Below are positions 58,389-64,000 of a DNA stretch of 64,000 nucleotides, piece by piece. The translations under genes and the position numbers were made by a program. Under the pieces are notes generated by a model, which was not told the origin of the DNA, did not search any database, and saw nothing but the letters and a program-made list of their open reading frames with translations. The DNA is from an uncultured Granulosicoccus sp. (lineage in GTDB: Bacteria; Pseudomonadota; Gammaproteobacteria; Granulosicoccales; Granulosicoccaceae). Where the stretch lies: contig CANLXI010000029.1 of NCBI GenBank assembly GCA_947495035.1, positions 1-64,000 of the forward strand. The letters are read 5' to 3'. How positions within the stretch are numbered: the first letter of the stretch is position 1; every line of letters begins with the position of its first letter.

Positions 58389-59294
58389 ATGATCAAGAGT
58401 CGGATCACGCTCAAGCAACTGGAGGCCTTTGTCTGCGTCGTCGACTTCGGCACCTTTCGCAAGGCGGCAGACGTACTGGGTACGACGCAGCCAAACATAT
58501 CCGCGCGGATTTCCTCTCTGGAAGACAGTCTCGGCGTACTGCTGATGCATCGGGATGCGGGCTCGATCCGCCTCACCGAAAAAGGCATCAGTCTGCTCGG
58601 CTCTGCCAGAAAGATTCTCTGGGCCTCCGAGGAATTCCTGGAGACGGCCGAACGGCAGGACCTGATCACCGAGCGCCTCAGGCTGGGTGTCACGGAGCTG
58701 GTGGCCTGCAGCTGGCTGCACGATTTTCTGAGGCAGTTTCGTATTGCCTATCCGTCGGTGATCGTGGAACTGCAAGTCAACCTCTCCGTCGAGATAGAAA
58801 AGGAACTGTCTGCAGGGCAGATCGATCTCGCCCTGCAAACCGGCCCTTTCCTGCACGAATCCACCGCTTCCCTGTCATTGGCCAGCTACGCCTACGTCTG
58901 GGTGGCTGCGCCGGATCTGGCGGCCGGTATCGGCCGCAAGCCCGGCCTCGCCCGTCTGTTGCAGTCACCAGTACTGACCCATGCCCGACATTCCCAGGTC
59001 TCCAGAGAACTGTCAAAACGCGTGGAATCCTGTGACCTGCCCAGCGACCGGATCGTGTATTCGAGCAGTCTGTCCTCCTGCATACAGATGGCCATCGACA
59101 GCATGGGCTTTGCTCTGCTGCCCGAGGTACTGGTTCGCGATGCCATCAGGCAGAAGCGCCTGAAGCAGATCAACAGTGACTGGCTGCCTTCGGAACTGGA
59201 GCTCCATGCCCGCTATGACCGGAATCGAGCACCGCGTTTCGTGCAGGCCGCTGCCGAGTGCGCTTTGGAAACGGCACGCCAGACTCCGGCATGA
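58389..59294 (+). CDS. LysR family transcriptional regulator
   Basis: A 301-residue LTTR. The winged helix is at about 5-65 (TLKQLEAFVCVVDFGTFRKAADVLGTTQPNISARISSLED) and the two-part sensor domain from about 90. The effector is unknown. It points the same way as the hydantoinase genes, so it is not the classic divergent arrangement, yet the 369-bp gap after it holds repeats that could be its sites. Control of the hyu operon is therefore inference. Confidence 0.88.
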   Translation: MIKSRITLKQLEAFVCVVDFGTFRKAADVLGTTQPNISARISSLEDSLGVLLMHRDAGSIRLTEKGISLLGSARKILWASEEFLETAERQDLITERLRLGVTELVACSWLHDFLRQFRIAYPSVIVELQVNLSVEIEKELSAGQIDLALQTGPFLHESTASLSLASYAYVWVAAPDLAAGIGRKPGLARLLQSPVLTHARHSQVSRELSKRVESCDLPSDRIVYSSSLSSCIQMAIDSMGFALLPEVLVRDAIRQKRLKQINSDWLPSELELHARYDRNRAPRFVQAAAECALETARQTPA

Positions 59295-59663
59295 ATCATT
59301 TGAATTGATCACCCGTATCAAAACAAACAATTTGATTTGATCATCGTTTCCGTCGACCCTGTTCCCGTCGAGTCAGCCTCGATGAGACATGAAGACGCGA
59401 ACCGGAAACGCGATAGATCGGTGAATACAGTCGCGCACGCAGGTTTTTTCAGACCCTGGCCTTGTGACTCCAGGTGAGGCCTGGAAATACCGGGTACGCA
59501 GCTGTAGGCGCCGGTATGACGCGAACCGAGCGCCACCCGGCCGACGACGATTTCTGGTCGTGGATTCATGCCTCATCGAGGTCAGTACTGCAAGCCGCTT
59601 ACCCGGCTGACGGTACGAGTCGTCACCTCTTTCGTGAGTCTCCAGGCAGGAAGGACAGACAGT
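59295..59663. other. Long intergenic region before hyuA
   Basis: This 369-bp gap has no convincing gene. It begins with two near-identical 13-base sequences (tttgaattgatca at 59299-59311, tttgatttgatca at 59331-59343) 32 bases apart, and an inverted pair atcaaa/tttgat at 59317-59336. A small hairpin tccagg/cctgga lies at 59469-59485 and taccgg/ccggta closer to the start. The hyuA promoter must be here or the genes are read through from the LysR gene. Confidence 0.5.
59299..59343. promoter_or_regulatory. Paired repeats upstream of hyuA, candidate regulator sites
   Basis: Two copies of a 13-base motif with one mismatch, spaced by about three helical turns, with an overlapping atcaaa-8-tttgat inverted repeat. 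LysR regulators commonly bind such paired sites near a promoter. There is no direct proof that these are functional. Confidence 0.4.
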
Positions 59664-61742
59664 ATGAAATCATCATCAATCCGTTTGGGCGTCGATATCG
59701 GTGGCACGTTCACCGACGTTGTCCTCGAGAAACAGGGTCGTCAGTACTCGACCAAGGTGCTCACCACCTACGCGGCACCTGAAACGGCCATCATCGACGG
59801 GATGCAGCAGGTCTGCGCCAAGGCCGACATTGTCCCTGCAGATATCGAGCAGATCATTCACGGTACCACGCTTGCCACCAATGCCCTGATCGAACGGCGC
59901 GGTGCGAAGACGGCTCTGATCACCACCGAAGGTTTTCGCGATGTCATCGAGATGCGTACCGAAAGCCGTTTTGAACAATACGACCTGAACCTCAACCTGC
60001 CAGAACCTCTGCTGCCAAGGCAGATGCGTTTCACCGTGCCCGAGAGGGTCAACGCCAAGGGGGACATCATGGTGGCTCTCGAGCGCTCGGATGTCGAAGC
60101 CATCGTCGATCGCATTGCCGAAACCGGTGTGGAAAGCATCGCTGTCGGACTGATTCACAGCTACCTCAATGATTCCCATGAACGGCTGATTCGCGAAGTA
60201 CTGGCTGCAAGGCTTCCCGAGGTGATGGTATCGATCTCATCGGAAGTCAGTCCACAGATGCGTGAATACGAACGCTTCAATACCGTGGTGGCCAATGCCT
60301 ACATCAAGCCCTTGATGAAGTCCTATCTGGGAAGGCTGGAGGCACGACTGCAGGATGAAGGAGTCCGCTGCAACATCTTCCTGATGCATTCCGGCGGCGG
60401 CATCATCTCGATCGACAATGCTGCCGATTTTCCCGTACGCCTGGTGGAATCCGGCCCCGCCGGTGGCGCTGTCTTCGCGGCACACATTGCAGCACGCTAC
60501 GCTCTGGACAAGGTACTGAGCTTCGACATGGGCGGCACGACCGCGAAGATCTGCCTGATCAAGCACCAGACACCCAAGACCGCCCGGGTATTCGAGGTGG
60601 CACGCACTTACCGGTTCAAGAAGGGGTCAGGCATGCCCATATCCATTCCGGTCATCGACATGGTCGAGATCGGTGCCGGAGGCGGCTCCCTTGCCCACGT
60701 CGATGCCATGGGCCAGATTCGCGTCGGCCCTGAAAGTGCCGGTTCGGAACCGGGTCCGGCCTGTTACGGACGGGGTGGAGAACGGCCGGGTGTCACCGAT
60801 GCCGATCTGGTTCTCGGCAAACTGGATCCGGACAATTTTGCCGGTGGCTCGATCAAGCTCTATCCCGACGCCTCCGGAACGGCACTGATACAGCACATTG
60901 GGCAGAGTCTGGAAATGGAGGCCACCGAAGCGGCCTTCGGTGTTGCCGAAGTGGTCGACGAGAACATGGCCAATGCCGCTCGGGTACACGCGGTGGAAAA
61001 TGGCGAGGATCTGAGCGAATACACCATGATTGCCTTTGGCGGAGCCGCCCCGCTGCATGCCGGTCGTCTGTGCGAGAAACTGGGCGTTCGTCGCCTGCTG
61101 GTGCCACCGGGTGCCGGAGTTGGATCCGCCATCGGGTTTCTGCGCGCACCGTTCAGCTTCGAGGCCAATCGCTCGGTCTACATGAAACTCAGCGACTTCA
61201 ACCCGGAGCAGATCCAGTCTCTCCTGACCGATCTGAAGTCGGAGGCGACCGGCTTTGTACGCAGCTGTGACCCTGACGCCAACATCCTTGCCGAGTTCAA
61301 GGTCTACATGCGCTACACCGGCCAGGGCTGGGAGATTCCGATTCAACTGAGCGAATCGCAGGCCATGAACCCGAATGCCGAGACCTTCCAGGCACGGTTC
61401 GAGGAGGACTACACCAAACTGTTCGGACGTCCCGTGGCCGGTATGGACGTGGAAATCACCGTGTGGTCGGTGAATGCCACGACACCACCGGAGAGCGTTG
61501 CGCCGGTTGAAACGAGCCAGGGCGACATGGCCGCACAGCTGAATGGCACTCGCCAGCTGTTCGACGCTGCCAGACGCTCGTTTCTGGACACCCATGTCAT
61601 CGAGCGCTCTTCCCTGCAAAGCGGGCAGCGGGCACACGGCCCGGCAGTGCTCACCGAAGCGGAAACCACCATCATCGTGCCGGCCAGCCGCGATGCCATC
61701 AGACAGCCGGACGGCTGCATCGACATCGTGATCAAAGACTGA
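59664..61742 (+). CDS. Hydantoinase/oxoprolinase subunit A (HyuA)
   Basis: A 692-residue ATP-dependent hydantoinase or oxoprolinase large subunit. The N-terminal domain has GVDIGGTFTDVV, IIHGTTLATNALIERRGAKTAL and ITTEGFRD; the middle ATPase part has SGPAGGAVFAAH and FDMGGTTAKICL; EIGAGGGSLAHVD and GPACYGRGG follow. Known members open N-methylhydantoin, 5-oxoproline or acetone/acetophenone rings or carboxylate them, so substrate cannot be fixed. The ATG at 59664 follows AAGGA. hyuB follows after 11 bases. Confidence 0.92.
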   Translation: MKSSSIRLGVDIGGTFTDVVLEKQGRQYSTKVLTTYAAPETAIIDGMQQVCAKADIVPADIEQIIHGTTLATNALIERRGAKTALITTEGFRDVIEMRTESRFEQYDLNLNLPEPLLPRQMRFTVPERVNAKGDIMVALERSDVEAIVDRIAETGVESIAVGLIHSYLNDSHERLIREVLAARLPEVMVSISSEVSPQMREYERFNTVVANAYIKPLMKSYLGRLEARLQDEGVRCNIFLMHSGGGIISIDNAADFPVRLVESGPAGGAVFAAHIAARYALDKVLSFDMGGTTAKICLIKHQTPKTARVFEVARTYRFKKGSGMPISIPVIDMVEIGAGGGSLAHVDAMGQIRVGPESAGSEPGPACYGRGGERPGVTDADLVLGKLDPDNFAGGSIKLYPDASGTALIQHIGQSLEMEATEAAFGVAEVVDENMANAARVHAVENGEDLSEYTMIAFGGAAPLHAGRLCEKLGVRRLLVPPGAGVGSAIGFLRAPFSFEANRSVYMKLSDFNPEQIQSLLTDLKSEATGFVRSCDPDANILAEFKVYMRYTGQGWEIPIQLSESQAMNPNAETFQARFEEDYTKLFGRPVAGMDVEITVWSVNATTPPESVAPVETSQGDMAAQLNGTRQLFDAARRSFLDTHVIERSSLQSGQRAHGPAVLTEAETTIIVPASRDAIRQPDGCIDIVIKD

Positions 61743-61753
61743 GGAGAATCATC

Positions 61754-63457
61754 ATGGAACATTCAAGAGTCTCGTACCAGGTCATGTGGAACCGCCTGAT
61801 CTCGGTCGTCGAAGAGCAGGCACAGGCACTGGTAAGAACCGCCTTCTCCACGTCGGTGCGCGAAGCCGGGGATCTGTCAGCCGGCGTCTATGACACCCAC
61901 GGAAGGATGCTTGCCCAGGCCGTGACCGGTACCCCCGGTCACGTAAACGCCATGGCGGACGCGGTGGCGCATTTCATCCGCCGGATCGGCCGGGAAAACA
62001 TCTTCGACGGTGATGTCTTCATCACCAACGATCCCTGGGAAGGCACAGGTCACCTGCATGACATCACCATGGTCACACCATCGTTTCACAAGGGAGCGCT
62101 GGTCGGATTCTTCGCCTGCACCGCACATATCGTCGATATCGGTGGTCGCGGCTTCGGCGCAGATGCTGCCAGTGTCTACGAGGAAGGGCTCTATATCCCG
62201 ATCATGAATTTCGCCGAACTCGGCCAGGTCAATGCAACCCTGGTGAATATCGTCCGAGGCAATGTGCGTGAACCGGATCAGTTGATTGGCGACATGTATG
62301 CCCTGACGAGCTGCAACGAGATCGGTCACCGCCGCCTGATCGACATGATGCAGGAATTCGACTTGTCGCAGCTGGACGGAATTGCCGACTTCATCCTCGA
62401 CAACTCGCGTCGTGCCACTCTTGAACGCATTGCCGCCCTGCCCCGCCAGGCGGCCGAAGGCGAGATGACGATCGACGGCTTCGACAAACCCATCACACTC
62501 AAAGTCAAGGTTACGGTACATGAAGACCGGATCGTCTCCGATTTCAGCGGATCTTCCGGGCTGGACAAGAAGGGCATCAACTGCCCGCTGGTCTATGCCA
62601 AGGCCTATGCCTGCTACGCGCTGAAAGTCGCCATCGCACCCGAGATTCCGAACAACGCCGCTTCACTGGCTCCGTTTGAAATCGAAGCACCGGCCAACAG
62701 CATCGTCAACGCCCTGCATCCGGCTCCGGTAGCCCTGCGCCATATCGTCGGCCATTTCGTGCCCGATACCGTGTACGACGCATTCGACAAGATCGTGCCG
62801 GGGCTGGTACCCGCCGAAGGTGCCGGCTGCCTGTGCAATTTCCAGGTGTCCCTGCGGCCCCGTAGCGACGCACCCGCCCCTGCCGATGCTCGAAGATCCG
62901 AAGTGCTGACCTTCAATTCCGGAGGTTCCGGCGCACGACCCGAGCATGATGGTCTCAATGCCACAGCCTTTCCGTCGGGGGTCATGACCATGCCGATCGA
63001 GGCCACTGAACATGCAGGCCCGGTCATCATCTGGCGCAAGGAACTGCGGCCCGACAGCGGTGGATCAGGCAAGACGCGTGGCGGCCTGGGTCAGTTCATG
63101 GAAGTCGGCGCCATGCCCGGCCATGAGTTCGACATTCAAGCCATGTTCGATCGCAGCCAGTACCCGGCCCGTGGACGACGAGGAGGCCATCAGGGCGCTG
63201 CCACCACCATCGCGCAGGATGACGGCAGCAGCATGCACGTCAAGGGCAAGCAGTTCGTACCTCATGGGCGCAAGGTGGTCATGGCATTTCCAGGGGGGGC
63301 CGGTTACGGCGAGCCGATGGAACGCGACCCGGCCCTGATCAGACGCGATCTGGCACGCGGCTATATATCGGCCGAGACCGCTGCGCGTGATTACGGACTG
63401 TCTGCCAGTGAGATAGCTGCTGTTGAAGCAAGCGTCAGAAAGGGAGAGGCACTCTGA
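61754..63457 (+). CDS. Hydantoinase subunit B (HyuB)
   Basis: A 567-residue partner of HyuA. SYQVMWNRLISVVEEQAQALVRTAFST, GDVFITNDPWEGTGHLHDITMVTP and GFFACTAHIVDIGGRG are the family signatures, and the C-terminal GGSGKTRGGLGQ region is intact. The two subunits form the active complex. GAGGAG lies just before the ATG. The stop overlaps the start of the next gene (TGATG), so all three are coupled. Confidence 0.93.
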   Translation: MEHSRVSYQVMWNRLISVVEEQAQALVRTAFSTSVREAGDLSAGVYDTHGRMLAQAVTGTPGHVNAMADAVAHFIRRIGRENIFDGDVFITNDPWEGTGHLHDITMVTPSFHKGALVGFFACTAHIVDIGGRGFGADAASVYEEGLYIPIMNFAELGQVNATLVNIVRGNVREPDQLIGDMYALTSCNEIGHRRLIDMMQEFDLSQLDGIADFILDNSRRATLERIAALPRQAAEGEMTIDGFDKPITLKVKVTVHEDRIVSDFSGSSGLDKKGINCPLVYAKAYACYALKVAIAPEIPNNAASLAPFEIEAPANSIVNALHPAPVALRHIVGHFVPDTVYDAFDKIVPGLVPAEGAGCLCNFQVSLRPRSDAPAPADARRSEVLTFNSGGSGARPEHDGLNATAFPSGVMTMPIEATEHAGPVIIWRKELRPDSGGSGKTRGGLGQFMEVGAMPGHEFDIQAMFDRSQYPARGRRGGHQGAATTIAQDDGSSMHVKGKQFVPHGRKVVMAFPGGAGYGEPMERDPALIRRDLARGYISAETAARDYGLSASEIAAVEASVRKGEAL

Positions 63458-64000
63458 TGGCCAGCATCACATCGACAGCCACGCGCAGTCACTACGATGT
63501 GGTCATCGTGGGCGGTGCCATCATGGGGGCTTCTGCCGCCTGGTTTCTCAGCGACAACGCGGACTTCAACGGCTCGGTGTTGGTGGTGGAGCGCGATACG
63601 AGCTACGAAGCCTGCTCGACCACACACACCAATTCCTGCATGCGCCAGCAATTCTCCACCGACCTGAATGTCAGGATCAGCCAGTTCGCAGCGGATTTCG
63701 TGAAGAATCTGCGTCAATACATGGGTGGTGACGAGCGCGTGCCCGAGCTGTCGATACGCAGTTTCGGCTATCTGTACCTGGCCGACAATGATGACTTTGC
63801 CGCCACCCTGCGCGAAAGCCAGGCTGTACAGACCGCCGCCGGTGCAGCGACTCGACTGCTGTCACCGGATCAGATCAAGCAGGCCTACCCGTTCTACAAC
63901 GTGGATGACATTGTTCTGGGGTCGATCAATCTGGTTGATGAAGGATTCTGGGATGCCACTGCCGTGTTCGACTGGCTGCGACGATCGGCCCGTGAGCGTG
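63457..64000 (+). CDS. FAD-dependent oxidoreductase (DAO family), N-terminal part
   Basis: The frame is open from the ATG at 63457 to the window end, 181 codons. It begins MASITSTATRSHYDVVIVGG followed by AIMGASAAWFLSD, the FAD-binding dinucleotide fold of D-amino-acid oxidase, sarcosine or glycine oxidase relatives, and continues with VLVVERD and a Cys-rich CSTTHTNSCMRQQFS segment. The start codon shares a base with the hyuB stop, so it belongs to the operon. Members oxidise secondary or N-methylated amino acids, which would suit products of a hydantoin pathway; the real substrate is unknown. Confidence 0.85.
   Translation, partial: MASITSTATRSHYDVVIVGGAIMGASAAWFLSDNADFNGSVLVVERDTSYEACSTTHTNSCMRQQFSTDLNVRISQFAADFVKNLRQYMGGDERVPELSIRSFGYLYLADNDDFAATLRESQAVQTAAGAATRLLSPDQIKQAYPFYNVDDIVLGSINLVDEGFWDATAVFDWLRRSARER

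Overview
This window is a stretch of chromosome from a gammaproteobacterium. The gene orders hfq-hflX-hflK-hflC-DUF2065-hisZ-purA, rnr-rlmB-rpsF-rpsR-(DUF2232)-rplI-dnaB-alr, hrcA-grpE-dnaK-dnaJ and lptF-lptG next to pepA-holC-valS are typical of that class. GC-rich codon use, outer-membrane proteins, a DnaB-alr junction and organic-acid catabolism genes would suit a marine, heterotrophic member near Chromatiales or Granulosicoccaceae; that placement is inference. Nearly all of it is densely packed housekeeping DNA. I see no insertion sequence, prophage, CRISPR array or rRNA. There is one tRNA gene, tRNA-Leu(CAG).

Layout. 0-3.4 kb: the start of a histone H1-like gene, an RDD membrane protein and the LPS-exporter permeases LptG/LptF. 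3.5-8.4 kb: pepA, holC, valS. 8.5-15.3 kb: DUF2970 protein, outer-membrane protein, ABC-F ATPase, a lemA-TPM-TPM cluster and an MFS carrier. 15.4-26.7 kb: galU, a seven-iron ferredoxin, then the leftward block alr, dnaB, rplI, DUF2232, rpsR, rpsF, rlmB and an unusually long RNase R. 26.8-36.1 kb: tRNA-Leu, an unrecognised membrane/coiled-coil protein, purA-hisZ-DUF2065-hflC-hflK-hflX-hfq, and a surface-anchored protein. 36.2-42.6 kb: a propionyl-CoA operon (acyl-CoA synthetase, carboxylase beta and alpha, methylmalonyl-CoA epimerase) followed by a VOC protein. 42.7-50.6 kb: ccmI, an EamA transporter and the dnaJ-dnaK-grpE-hrcA heat-shock operon. 50.7-58.3 kb: ispG, a stand-alone MnmC oxidase domain, gcdH with a divergent GntR regulator, a degenerate MeaB-like protein, DUF2288, a DUF2959 lipoprotein and apt. 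58.4-64 kb: a LysR regulator and a hydantoinase hyuA-hyuB-FAD oxidoreductase operon running off the end.

Most unusual points: (1) RNase R carries a C-terminal extension of about 435 residues, the last 300 being histone H1-like Lys/Ala repeats, with a possible internal start; a separate H1-like gene lies at the window edge. (2) A MeaB/ArgK-family protein keeps the family fold pattern but has lost its P-loop, switch II and NKxD residues, so it looks like a pseudo-GTPase. (3) The 3' end of ccmI is tandemly duplicated with a 53-bp period. (4) DnaB has a long N-terminal extension with a repeated PEDFG motif. (5) MnmC is present only as its oxidase half.
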